64,000 bases of DNA from Saxidomus purpurata (taxonomy: Eukaryota > Mollusca > Bivalvia > Venerida > Veneridae). The position numbers and the translations under genes are program-made. The DNA lies in NCBI GenBank assembly GCA_022818135.1, contig JAFMSR010000013.1:30314119-30378118 (forward strand), given 5' to 3'. Of this stretch, positions 11,041 through 22,789 are shown piece after piece. Position 1 is the stretch's first letter. Each line of letters opens with the position of its first letter. A model generated the notes under the pieces. It did not search any database, was not told the origin of the DNA, and saw only the letters and a program-made list of their open reading frames with translations.

Positions 11041-14000
11041 TGGAACTGTTCTGAGTACACATACATTAAATGCCTACTTTTAAACATCTTTTTAGAGAGG
11101 AATAACTACTTTCAAGCATAAATGAAATCCTTTATTTAACAAAACACTTTGTTCAAATGATTGCCCTAATCAGTTTTTAGGTCAGTCCTTATAATGAAAC
11201 AAACTTGCAGCTTAACAGAATTTTTTGTCAAAAAAGACTGGCCAAAATAGTCCTTAAAGGAAAGTAATCTTAACCAGGGTTTTGTCTTGACAGAAATTTT
11301 TGTGAAAAATGATTGGTCGAAACAGTCCTCCAAATGATCCTACTGGTTAATGTGAAGCTTTTGTGAAAAATGATTTGCCTAAAATTGTCCTAACAAGAGT
11401 ATTCAAATGGCATAAATGCTTTAGTTTCTGAAACAAGAAAATTATCTTGCCATTTGACTATTATATATAATCTCAATCACTTGCTTTCTCTCTTCAAATC
11501 ACTAAGATACTGGAAAATGACTATATTGGACAGCCTACTGGGTATATCTCAGTTTAAAACCTGTTACCAAGATATTAAATGTGTGCCTAACCTAGGAAGC
11601 CTGCTTGGCATAGCCAACTAGAAGACAGACTTACCATAAAGCACATTCAGATGGAGTATTCAGGGGATGACAAAAAAAAAAATAGCAAAAGCAAGGATCG
11701 AGATTACAGACCTACAAATATCTTCACATTTTTAAAAAAATATTACAAAAGATCAAAACATTTGTACACTGACTGACCTAAAAACCATCACATTATTTTT
11801 GTGCACACAGTTTACAAGATGCTAACCACTAGCTATCTTTCTCTAAGGCACTTAACTTGTGCCTAACCCAAAAAGCTTGCTAGTTTTAGATTTTCTAATA
11901 TTTGTACAAAAATGCACAAATGAAATATTAACATATTCAAATTTTGTTACTAATCAAAGTTGAAGATAAATAATTTTCAATGATGAGAAACCAAAGGCCA
12001 ACTAAGGCTCATGTACACAAAAGCCATTACTGGTTATATAGTATGATTTTCGTTGAAAATGATTAGAATAAACTGTCCTTAAAATGAATTGTATTCCTTA
12101 CAGGAATGACTTGGCCTTATAATGAACTTTCTAAACTACAAGAAGTCTTTGTCATAAACAATGAGTCAGAACAGTCCCTTAAAATGAATCTTACATCCTT
12201 AGAGAAGTTTTTGCCAAAAACAAGTTACATGAACAATCCTTACAATGAAATTAAGGGGATGTAAAGGCTTTACTTTTTGTGCTGAGCATGTCAAAAATAT
12301 TTAACACAAATTAGCAGGAAACCCATTTTGTCACAAATTAGTGTTAAGACCTAGTTACTGACTACATTGTACAAATGAAATGCATAAAATTCTGAACTGA
12401 TATTGAAGTAAATGGAACTGTTTTAAATACACTTACATAAAATGCCTACTTTTAAACATCTTTTTAGAGAGGAATAACTACTTTCAATCATATATTAAAT
12501 CCCTTTTTTTATGAAAACACTTTGTTAATCAGTTTTTAGGTCAGTCCTTATAATGAAACAAACTTGCAGCTTAACAGAATTTTTTGTCAAAAATGATTGG
12601 CCAAAATAGTCCTTAAAGGAAAGTTATCTTAACCAGGGTTTTGTCTTGACAGAAATTTTTGTGAAAAATGATTGGTCGAAACAGTCCTCTAAATGATCCT
12701 ACTGGTTAATGTGAAGCTTTTGTGAAAAATGATTTGCCTAAAATTGTCCTAACAAGAGTATTCAAATGGCATAAATGCTTTAGTTTCTGAAACAAGAAAA
12801 TTATCTTGCCATTTGACTATTATATATAATCTCAATCACTTGCTTTCTCTCTTCAAATCACTAAGATACTGGAAAATGACTATATTGGACAGCCTACTGG
12901 GTATATCTCAGTTTAAAACCTGTTACCAAGATATTAAATGTGTGCCTAACCTAGGAAGCCTGCTTGGCATAGCCAACTTGAAGACAGACTTACCATAAAG
13001 CACATTCAGATGGAGTATTCTGGGGATGACCAAAAAAAAAATAGCAAAAGCAAGGATCGAGATTACAGACCTACAATTATCTTCACATTTTTAAAACAAA
13101 AATTACAAAAGATCAAAACATTTGTACACTGACTGACCTAAAAACCATCACATTATTTTTGTGCACACAGTTTACAAGATGCTAACCACTAGCTATCTTT
13201 CTCTAAGGCACTTAACTTGTGCCTAACCCAAAAAGCTTGCTAGTTTTAGATTTTCTAATATTTGTACAAAAATGCACAAATGAAATATTAACATATTCAA
13301 ATTTTGTTACTAATCAAAGTTGAAGATAAATAATTTTCAATGATGAGAAACCAAAGGCCAACTAAGGCTCATGTACACAAAAGCCATTACTGGTTATATA
13401 GTATGATTTTCGTTGAAAATGATTAGAATAAACTGTCCTTAAAATGAATTGTATTCCTTACAGGAATGACTTGGCCTTATAATGAACTTTCTAAACTACA
13501 AGAAGTTTTGTCATAAACAATGAGTCAGAACAGTCCCTTAAAATGAATCTTACATCCTTAGAGAAGTTTTTGCCAAAAACAAGTTACATGAACAATCCTT
13601 ACAATGAAGTTAAGGGGATGTAAAGGCTTTACTTTTTGTGCTGAGCATGTCAAAAATATTTAACACAAATTAGCAGGAAACCCATTTTGTCACAAATTAG
13701 TGTTAAGACCTAGTTACTGACTACATTGTACAAATGAAATGCATAAAATTCTGAACTGATATTGAAGTAAATGGAACTGTTTTAAATACACTTACATAAA
13801 ATGCCTACTTTTAAACATCTTTTTAGAGAGGAATAACTACTTTCAATCATATATTAAATCCCTTTTTTATGAAAACACTTTGTTAATCAGTTTTTAGGTC
13901 AGTCCTTATAATGAAACAAACTTGCAGCTTAACAGAATTTTTTGTCAAAAATGATTGGCCAAAATAGTCCTTAAAGGAAAGTTATCTTAGCCTGGGTTTT

Positions 14001-16340
14001 GTCTTGACAGAAATTTTTGTGAAAAATGATTGGTCGAAACAGTCCTCTAAATGATCCTACTGGTTAATGTGAAGCTTTTGTGAAAAATGATTTGCCTAAA
14101 ATTGTCCTAACAAGAGTATTCAAATGGCATAAATGCTTTAGTTTCTGAAACAAGAAAATTATCTTGCCATTTGACTATTATATATAATCTCAATCACTTG
14201 CTTTCTCTCTTCAAATCACTAAGATACTGGAAAATGACTATATTGGACAGCCTACTGGGTATATCTCAGTTTAAAACCTGTTACCAAGATATTAAATGTG
14301 TGCCTAACCTAGGAAGCCTGCTTGGCATAGCCAACTAGAAGACAGACTTACCATAAAGCACATTCAGATGGAGTATTCAGGGGATGACCAAAAAAAAATA
14401 GCAAAAGCAAGGATCGAGATTACAGACCTACAAATATCTTCACATTTTTAAAACAAAAATTACAAAAGATCAAAACATTTGTACACTGACTGACCTAAAA
14501 ACCATCACATTATTTTTGTGCACACAGTTTACAAGATGCTAACCACTAGCTATCTTTCTCTAAGGCACTTAACTTGTGCCTAACCCAAAAAGCTTGCTAG
14601 TTTTAGATTTTCTAATATTTGTACAAAAATGCACAAATGAAATATTAACATATTCAAATTTTGTTACTAATCAAAGTTGAAGATAAATAATTTTCAATGA
14701 TGAGAAACCAAAGGCCAACTAAGGCTCATGTACACAAAAGCCATTACTGGTTATATAGTATGATTTTCGTTGAAAATGATTAGAATAAACTGTCCTTAAA
14801 ATGAATTGTATTCCTTACAGGAATGACTTGGCCTTATAATGAACTTTCTAAACTACAAGAAGTCTTTGTCATAAACAATGAGTCAGAACAGTCCCTTAAA
14901 ATGAATCTTACATCCTTAGAGAAGTTTTTGCCAAAAATAAGTTACATGAACAATCCTTACAATGAAATTAAGGGGATGTAAAGGCTTTACTTTTTGTGCT
15001 GAGCATGTCAAAAATATTTAACACAAATTAGCAGGAAACCCATTTTGTCACAAATTAGTGTTAAGACCTAGTTACTGACTACATTGTACAAATGAAATGC
15101 ATAAAATTCTGAACTGATATTGAAGTAAACGGAACTGTTTTAAGTACACTTACATAAAATGCCTACTTTTAAACATCTTTTTAGAGAGGAATAACTACTT
15201 TCAATCATATATTAAATCCCTTTTTTATGAAAACACTTTGTTAATCAGTTTTTAGGTCAGTCCTTATAATGAAACAAACTTGCAGCTTAATAGAATTTTT
15301 TGTGAAAAATGATTGGCCAAAATAGTCCTTAAAGGAAAGTTATCTTAGCCTGGGTTTTGTCTTGACAGAAATTTTTGTGAAAAATGATTGGTCGAAACAG
15401 TCCTCTAAATGATCCTACTGGTTAATGTGAAGCTTTTGTGAAAAATGATTTGCCTAAAATTGTCCTAACAAGAGTATTCAAATGGCATAAATGCTTTAGT
15501 TTCTGAAACAAGAAAATTATCTTGCCATTTGACTATTATATATAATCTCAATCACTTGCTTTCTCTCTTCAAATCACTAAGATACTGGAAAATGACTATA
15601 TTGGACAGCCTACTGGGTATATCTCAGTTTAAAACCTGTTACCAAGATATTAAATGTGTGCCTAACCTAGGAAGCCTGCTTTGCATAGCCAACTTGAAGA
15701 CAGACTTACCATAAAGCACATTCAGATGGAGTATTCAGGGGATGACAAAAAAAAAATAGCAAAAGCAAGGATCGAGATTACAGACCTACAAATATCTTCA
15801 CATTTTTTTTAAAAAAGTTACAAAAGATTTGTACACTGACTGACCTAAAAACCATCACATTATTTTTGTGCACACAGTTTACAAGATGCTAACCACTAGC
15901 TATCTTTCTCTAAGGCACTTAACTTGTGCCTAACCCAAAAAGCTTGCTAGTTTTAGATTTTCTAATATTTGTACAAAAATGCACAAATGAAATATTAACA
16001 TATTCAAATTTTGTTGCTATTAATCAAAGCTGAAGATGAATAATTTTCAATGATGAGAAACCAAAGGCCAACTAAGGCTCATGTACACAAAAGCCATTAC
16101 TGGTAATGTAGTATGTTTTCGTTGAAAATGATGGGCATAAACCTGTACTTTAAATGAACTTTCCTTCATACAGGATCTTTTGTTAAATATGACTTGCTCT
16201 TAATATGTACCTTATAATCAACAAGAAGATTTTATGAAGAAAACAATAGGTCAGAACAGTCCCTTATGAGAAATGAGAGGTTTAATCAGTTCTTTAAAAA
16301 TCTACTGTCTTATTGTCAAAAATGATTAAGTCTTAACAAC
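11041..16340. repeat. 1.36-kb satellite array, about four copies
   Basis: The landmark TTTAGAGAGGAATAACTACT starts at 11091, 12463, 13822 and 15180, giving periods of 1372, 1359 and 1358 bp. Units are nearly identical; differences are mostly single bases and homopolymer length, and the last unit diverges after about 16010. Each unit contains diverged sub-units of about 65 bp around TTTTTGTGAAAAATGATTGG and CAGTCCTTAAAATGAA, so the array has at least two levels. A 61-codon frame appears in two copies only and is broken by TAG in the others. It sits in the intron between exons 8348-8490 and 18568-18699 of the minus-strand gene. Confidence 0.9.
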
Positions 16341-16394
16341 AATTCTAAGAAACTGAATAATATAAAGACTGCTATGGCACCATAAAACCTACAG

Positions 16395-16490
16395 TTTATG
16401 ACACTTTTACCTCTATTACCTCCAACCACTATCTTGCAAGGCATTGGCCACTAACTACTTGACTTTGACTGAACTTGAAAGCCTGCTAGA
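16395..16490. repeat. Right inverted repeat flanking the satellite array
   Basis: ACACTTTTACCTCTATTACC through CTGAACTTGAAAGCCTGCT is the reverse complement counterpart of 10870-10965. Together the pair frames the array, as would the ends of one element or of an inverted duplication. Confidence 0.7.
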
Positions 16491-16499
16491 CTTAAATGT

Positions 16500-17220
16500 G
16501 TAGTTTTTTCAACAAAAATAAAAACAAGTGGACAGAGTAATACATGAAATACCAGTACATAACCCATTATCATATTTTGAGCCCTAGGTATGACCTTTAC
16601 CATCAAAGTGATCTTTAACACAACTTGACCTACTAGGTGTGCATTTTCTATGTGAAAATTAGAGTGCCTTTTTTTAGTAATATTACATTTTAGTTTTTAT
16701 CTTTTGCTAATATCTGAAAACCTTGATTTAAATGTAATTATTAAAGTAACTTTCTTATTCATAGGTCATCTGTCTCAGAAGCATGGCTTTTCTTTTCTGA
16801 TGAAAATTCTTATTTAAAAAAAAATCACCATAACAGTCCTAGACTTACTAAAATGTGTAGTTGTAGTTTTTTCAACAAAAAGTAAAAAAAAAAGAAGTGG
16901 ATGGAGTTCTGCCATGCATGCGGAACATAACACTTGATTACAACTTTGAGCCCTAAGTGTTACCTTAACCTTCAAGGTAGCTGTCTGGATGTAGCACATG
17001 ACACACCTTTGGACAACTATATTGAGTAATTTCAAATTCAGTCAATACAAATGTGACCTTGACCTTTAAGGTGATCTTTACACAACTAAGACTGAATTTA
17101 CTTTCCAAACTGTTTTAGATGTGTATTTTCTATGTGACAATTGTAGAGCTCTTTTCATACATACAGTAAGAAAATTATGTACCGCAATGCATACATGTTT
17201 TTTCATCTTTTGACTTAAAT
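16500..17220. repeat. Diverged dispersed-repeat remnants
   Basis: Two related stretches (about 16490-16650 and 16850-17130) share ATGTGTAGTT...TTTTTTCAACAAAAA, GAGCCCTA(A/G)GT and GTGTATTTTCTATGTGA, with ACCTTGACC-type units. This suggests a partial tandem duplication of an old repeat. No gene was seen. Confidence 0.45.
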
Positions 17221-17239
17221 AAAGTGAAGACATCATAAG

Positions 17240-18185
17240 TGAGGTGAGTCAGGCAAGGCGAGACAAGGCAAGGCTTGGGTGAGGCTAGGCTAGGTGAGGA
17301 AAAGGAGGCTGGGCTGGCTAGGGTGAGTGGGCTGGGCTGGGCTAGACTGGGCTGGAGCTGGCTAGGGTGAGTGAGTTGGCCGGGTGAGTAAGCTGGGCTA
17401 GCAAGTGATCTAGGCTAGGCGGCTAGGCTAGGCTGCGGCTGGGTTGGCTCGGGTGAGTGAGCTGGGCAGGCGGGCAGGGCAGGGCAGGGCAGGGCAAGGG
17501 ACGGCAGGGCAGGGCAGGGCAGGGCAGGGCAGGATTTGCTAGACTGGGCTGCGGCTGGCTAGGGTGAGTGCTAGGCCGGGCTGGGTGAGCTGGGCCGGGT
17601 GAGTGAGCTGGGCAGGGCAAGGGAACTAGGGCTAGGTAGGCTAGGGCAGGGCAGGGCTAGGGCAGGGCAGGGCAGGGCAGGGCAGGGCTGGGCTGGGCTG
17701 GGCTGGGCTGGGCTGGGCTGGGCTGGCTAGAGTGAGTGAGTGGGCTGGGAGAGTGAGCTGGGCTGGGCTGGGCTTGGTGAGGTGGACAGGGCAAAGACTA
17801 GGCTGGGCTGGCTAGGGTGAGTGAGTGGGCCGGGCTAGGCAAGGTGTGCAGGGCTTGGCAAGGATTTGCTAGGCTGAGCTGGGCTGGGTTAGGTTGGACT
17901 GGGTGAGCTGGGCTGGGTTAGGTTGGGCTGGGTGAGCTGGGCTGGGTTAGGTTGGGCTGGGTGAGCTGGGCTGGGTTAGGTTGGGCTGGGTGAGCTGGGC
18001 TGGGTTAGGTTGGGCTGGGCTGGGCTGGGCTTGGTTAGGTGGACAGTGGGCTGGCTGGGCTGGGCTGGGCTAGGGTGAGTGAGCTGGGCCGGGCTGGGCA
18101 AGGTGTGCAGGGCTGGGCAAGGATTGGCTGGGTGAGCTGGGCTGGGTTAGGTTGGACTGGGTGAGCTGGGCTGGGCTGTTTAGGC
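17240..18185. repeat. G-rich GGGCT/GGGCA minisatellite
   Basis: About 950 bp made of GGGCTGGGCT, AGGGCAGGGC, GGGTGAGTGAGCTGG and related words. From about 17872 to 18020 a higher-order unit of exactly 29 bp (GGGTGAGCTGGGCTGGGTTAGG plus TTGGGCT) starts at 17901, 17930, 17959 and 17988. The plus strand is strongly G rich with C almost as frequent, and runs of GGG every 2-4 bases make G-quadruplexes plausible. It is not telomeric TTAGGG repeat. The proline-rich minus frame is an artefact of the repeat. Confidence 0.9.
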
Positions 18186-18567
18186 TAGTTAGGCTTAGTT
18201 TCAATCTTATTATTTTTGTTTTTTTAATTAATTAATCAAATCATTTATTTAATGAATAGATCCTACAGTACTACAACTGTCACATAAAAGATTCATAACT
18301 ACAAACAGTTAATACAATATATATGCAAACTAAAATACAGTCATAAATTGTTTACCATAACCTCTACAGGCCAAGAAAACTAAAATGTACATGTAAGTAA
18401 AAGCACATGTGACTGCCTCTAAACTAAGAACAGTTTTTTGGTCATTCGAATTATTTGTTTCCCAGTTTGACAGCACACAGAGTACAGCATTATATGGTTA
18501 CACAAATGACCTTGTTACTTATTCTGTTTATGTTTTCATTGTCTAATTAACTACAACTACACATTAC

Positions 18568-18699
18568 CTGCAACATTCTGCAGCGTGCATGTCCCCTGTG
18601 ACTGCAATGATGTCAAGTACATCAAAACCCTGATCAATGTAAAGAAAACGATTCACTGAAGACCACTTGGTACACTAGTAAGTATTTACCGGAAAATAC
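18568..18699 (-). CDS. 132-nt exon of the unknown minus-strand gene with an in-frame TAG
   Basis: On the minus strand the acceptor CTCAG precedes GTATTTTCCGG, and the donor after TGTTGCAG is GTAATG. The frame reads YFPVNTY, TAG (18675-18677), CTKWSS, then VNRFLYIDQGFDVLDIIAVT and GDMHAAECC. The entry phase (2) matches the end of exon 19691-19751. A stronger acceptor (TTCTATTTTCAG) lies 16 nt upstream in the same frame. A 15-nt intron that would remove the TAG is too short to be credible. The TAG is therefore a disabling mutation, a sequence error or a site read through. Confidence 0.55.
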
Positions 18700-18887
18700 C
18701 TGAGTTTCATTTCACCTGAAAATAGAAATAAAAGAAACATAAGTAAGATAACATGATGGGTGTTTAAAGTTGCCAAAATCTGCAAATGCCTATAAAAATG
18801 TTTGCTACATGTATAGTACAGCTGTAGAAGATTTTATGCATTTAGTTTTATTAATTATGTGCAAGAATGAATCAATGTAATTTAAAC

Positions 18888-18925
18888 AAGAGCTGTCCTA
18901 GCACGCTCAAGTTTGTTAGTATTAG
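18888..18925 (+). repeat. Short fragment of the AACAAGAGCTGTC family
   Basis: AACAAGAGCTGTCCTAGCAC followed by GCTCAAGTTT matches the start of the full element at 60580. The rest of that element is absent. Confidence 0.5.
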
Positions 18926-19079
18926 GCAAAAATAAGCAAGGGCCACAAGTAGCAAGATATTATGTAAAGAATTATCAAACTTAATTGTTTTATATTCTTT
19001 AATACTGTAGAACAGTCTGAAATACAATTTAGTAGCCTGAATGGTGCAGTCGTGAAAAATAGTAATATACCAAAAGGCC

Positions 19080-19690
19080 AGGCCACATTTGATTTAAAGT
19101 AGTCTTTGTTTGCTATCTCCCGACCCTACTTTTTGAAGTTTGGTAGGCAGGTAGGTAGGTAGGCAATTAATTTTTTAATTTGAAAAAAAAACAACAACAG
19201 TACTTTATGTGATAGTTTTTTACACAATACTTCTTATGTTAAAATAATACAAGTCTGTATATGATGAATAAAGGAATAAAAATGAAACAAACAATTTTAA
19301 ACAATCATCTTCATTTGCCTCATCTTCAAATTTTCATTTCAACATTTTAAGAAAAAAAAAATAAAAAAAATTTGATCTGCATGTTCCAATCAAAATATTC
19401 GGACAGTAGCATTTTTAGCAGTTTAGAGGGTCTGTCAGGAGACAGCAAACAATTCTATTTTTAATTTTCGCCCCATTATAGTTTTAAACAAGAAAATGTT
19501 TGAAGTTATCCCTATTTTAGCCTCTATGTAGATTATGTTCCCCCAGGGCAGGGTCAAGATTTGAATAACCTTGGTAGGGTTATCTAAGCTAATAACAATG
19601 CTGACTTTTACACTAAGAACAATGAAGAAACAATGAAGTAACAAATATATACCCTAATTCCTAATATTTATAAATGAAGCACATATTTAC
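19080..19690. other. No gene recognised
   Basis: Contains a short GTAG microsatellite (about 19142-19163), A-rich runs and a 69-codon minus frame with no recognisable product. Likely intron of the minus-strand gene. Confidence 0.35.
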
Positions 19691-19751
19691 CTATGGTCCA
19701 CATTTGGGTCTTCAGCTCTAACAGGTAGATAGCTTCTACCACACTCCATGT
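19691..19751 (-). CDS. 61-nt exon of the unknown minus-strand gene
   Basis: Acceptor TTTATGCAG and donor GTAAAT on the minus strand. The only sensible frame reads MECGRSYLPVRAEDPNVDH and ends in phase 2, fitting the next exon (18568-18699). The MECGRS methionine is not an assigned start; the frame enters in phase 1 from an exon I could not find upstream. Confidence 0.5.
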
Positions 19752-20235
19752 CTGCATAAAGAATGAATATTTTTACAATTCAGGTTCATGTGTTTACTCA
19801 AAGATTACTGTTAGAAGTCAACAATTACTAGAGAATATATCTCACTTCACCCTCAGAGACCAAGTAAGTGTTAATCCTTTAATATCACTATTATTACATT
19901 CAATCCACATTATACTGTAACCATCAAATCAATCTCAGGGCAATCAAACATAATCCCATTTTGCTGTCTGAAATCTGTACACTTTGCATTGGGTATTTCA
20001 CACATTGTTGAAAAGATAAGCTGAACATAATACATGTACTTGCAAAAGGTATTAATTAATAACAAATTAATCTTGACCCTGCTGGCCCCAAGTGGGTCTG
20101 CTTTTGCAAAGAGTGGAGATCATGATCAGGCATATAGTACTGCTGTGTAAAGCATAATTGTTGTTGTGTACTGTAGTACCATAATGTAATACTGTACAGT
20201 ACAGTATAAAACTAGATGGTGTATTGTTTTTATTA

Positions 20236-21065
20236 CAAGAGGGTTATTGGCCCTATATCGCTCACCTGAGTCAACGGAGAACATTCTGCAACCTATGATT
20301 ATAACAGTTACTGCTTAAATTGTGAAGCATATAAAGATCTAACTCTGCGCAAGACAGTCTATACATATTACATGTATACTGAAATACAATTTTTTTTTCA
20401 AGATGTAGATTTTTTAAATATATACATATTAAATAGGGAAATTAGCCCCAACCCATTAGGGTCCAACCTTTTAAGGAATTATATGAGCAATTTTGGTACA
20501 GGCTCCAAAGATGATATTTAGGCCTATAAAATTAAATTCTGACTGCTACAATGCAGTTCAAGAGAAAATGATATTTCAATTTTCTATATAGATTATAATG
20601 TGTATATAGAAAAAACAACCCAAACCCCATTGGGTGCCTTGTTTTTTGAAGGGCTCAACTTTTATAGGCAGTCCTAAGGTGACCGTACTTGTTATCAAAT
20701 TCAATACTGACCTAAGTTTCATAGAAGAAGATTTTTGAAGTTTCTATAGAGATTATTTTTATTAAGAAAACAGTCCCTTCCTATTTTTTATGAATAAACT
20801 TCATTTTAGCAATTTTAGTAAAAGAGTGATAATTTTTGCCAAATTAAATTCTAATCAGTAGTTTCAGAGAAGTTCTTCAAAAAAATTCCTTTTAGTTGCC
20901 ATAGCAACCAGAGATCTGCATTAATCAGAACTCTTTTACATGTAGCACTTTTGATAGAGGTTCAGCCAAAGAATATCTCTGCCTTGTTTCATTAACATTG
21001 ACTAAGGGGTTCCAGAGGAGATGTCTTTTGAAGCAATTATGCTTAACAAATTGTGGTAGTGTCTG
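20236..21065 (+). repeat. Dispersed repeat, ACAAGAGGGnn / ATATCGCTCACCT family, copy 1
   Basis: Begins ACAAGAGGGTTATTGGCCCTA followed by TATCGCTCACCTGAG, then repeated modules ending in TTTCA(G/T)AGAAGAAGATTTTT and GTTGCCATAGCAACCAGAGATCTGCAT. The same modules in the same order occur at 23190-23790 and, inverted, at 61790-62470. Family unnamed here. Confidence 0.7.
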
Positions 21066-21834
21066 TCCGTAGTTTATACAGAGAATGTTCTTCTGTTCTC
21101 ATGATGATACACATTCTCAGACAACAGAATTGAAAATTAACACTATATAATCAGTGTCGGAACAATTATAGCTGATTTCTTTTCTGTTTTGAAACCTGGT
21201 TTGAAACCTAGATTGAACAAGCCGAGTTTCAATCCAGAATTGCATCAAACTAATGCGGATTTCTTATCTCTGTCTGTGTTAACCCACTTTCCATTTCTTT
21301 TGTACTGATTTCAATCCTAATTTAGGGAAAATTGATTTTAACCATACTGTGATAGTTGGATATTAAACCACAGTGACAGTCAGAGTATATATTAAATTAA
21401 TAAAGTCTATAAAATTACTAAAAATTTAGCAAATTAAAAACCTGATGGCTAAATGCCTCATAAAACATAATGAATGCATTTATTGAGAGTGATATTTTTA
21501 AAGTGTGGGTGAGTGAGTGGTGGACGGACGAAAATGGGGAGAACAAGCAAATAAGGAAGGTATCATGATGATGTAGGAAGGCAGGATCGACAATGAGAGG
21601 TGGTGGATAATAAAAGAGAGGGGAAAGTTACATAAAAGTTATATTCCCGTAACTTAGGATTTTGCTTCCTATTAATACGAAAAATAAACATACATAAATA
21701 TTATATTAAATTTTGTTTACATACTTATTAATTTATTCAGGACTACACAGACAAATGTATCGACTCTGTCTGGGTTAAACCACTGTCTGTTTCCAAACAA
21801 ACTCATAACATACATAAAAAATGCCTTACCCAGG

Positions 21835-22215
21835 TGAAATGTATACCATGGTCAACATACTATTTCATGGTTTTTGATATCTGAACATGTTATTTTATGG
21901 TCGTCAATGAAAAACTATCAAATGTCATGGTTACATCATGGTCTAAGTGCTGAGTATGACCATGTAATAACATGGTCATTCTGCATATCAGTAAACAATC
22001 ATGAAAAACCATGCTCTACCATGTAACAAAATTACAGACCATGGTAAAAAGCATACAGCCAACCATGGTCACAGTAAATGACCATGAAATAACATGGTGT
22101 ACTATAAACAAAATGCTATTTTGTTTGTTATTGTGCTTACTGGGTCCACCATCCTCTAAAGAGGCTATCATCGGTACGACCTGTACAAAATTCTAGACCA
22201 TGGTCAGGACCATAT
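21835..22215. repeat. Segment dense in ACCATGGT / ACATGGT palindromic words
   Basis: In about 380 bp there are many CCATGGT, TCATGGT, CCATG(A/T)AA and AACATGGT words in both orientations, including ATACCATGGTC at 21842, ACCATGTAATAACATGGTC at 21959, GACCATGGTAA near 22038, AACCATGGTCAC near 22062, ACCATGAAATAACATGGTG at 22081 and GACCATGGTCAGGACCATA at 22197. Spacing is irregular, so it is not a simple tandem array. It may be an inverted-repeat element or a cluster of binding sites. No gene is visible. Confidence 0.6.
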
Positions 22216-22789
22216 ATACCTACTCATGGTTGAGTAATCAAAACAAACATCATATAAATCAGACAGAATATTTTGTATTTGACACTCTGACAGTAGATCT
22301 TACAATGCAATCACCTCTATATCAGTATAACCCACAAACAAAAAAGGCAAAAAAATACTTATCTGATGTCTGCAAGACTGAAAAAATATTATAAGTAGTT
22401 TGCCTTAATACATTTACTATGCAGATTTGATTAGAAACTAAATATTAATATGTACATGTAATACATAATGATATTTACTGTGTGCTCTTCTGGAAATTCA
22501 TACCTTCTGTCTTGTGTACATGTAATTGCTTTTAAGCATGTTATGTTTTAATGCAATAAAATATTTGTAGTTGTAGTTTTGTTACAATGTACAAACTTGT
22601 TATTAAGAAACCACCCAGGCGAAATGCCAAAACCAATTGCTAAATAAAAAGGTCTCTTAATGCAAAGCATCACTGGAGACAACAACCATTTTTCTTGGGT
22701 TTTTACAGACATTCTGTTTTTTTTTCAATGTGAGTACAGAGATCAAATGCCATAATATGGTCATGTGAATACTGTCCTGCTTAACCTAA

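Larger units (their letters stand above)
5090..19751 (-). pseudogene. Spliced gene of unknown function, minus strand, with apparent disabling lesions
   Basis: Five short splice-bounded exons are proposed, at 19751-19691, 18699-18568, 8490-8348, 5556-5513 and 5130-5090 (or 5100), in transcription order. Exon phases agree if one extra base is assumed in exon 8490-8348. The reading looks strongly protein-like, for example RFLYIDQGFDVLDIIAVTGD and IHQRIPVFNHEGHLCYLLLP, but I do not recognise the family. Lesions are a TAG at 18675-18677 and a one-base shift near 8470; a second shift in the GGGG at the last exon start is possible. Introns hold the 1.36-kb satellite, the G-rich minisatellite and fold-back elements. 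Upstream exons beyond 19751 were not found. It is either a decayed gene copy or a real gene with consensus errors. Confidence 0.5.

Noticed and set aside
12813..15714. 61-codon frames in the satellite units as a conserved gene
   Set aside because: Only two of four units keep the frame; the others have TAG. The unit is otherwise non-coding.
17423..17620. Proline/alanine-rich open frame
   Set aside because: Translation of a GGGCA minisatellite.
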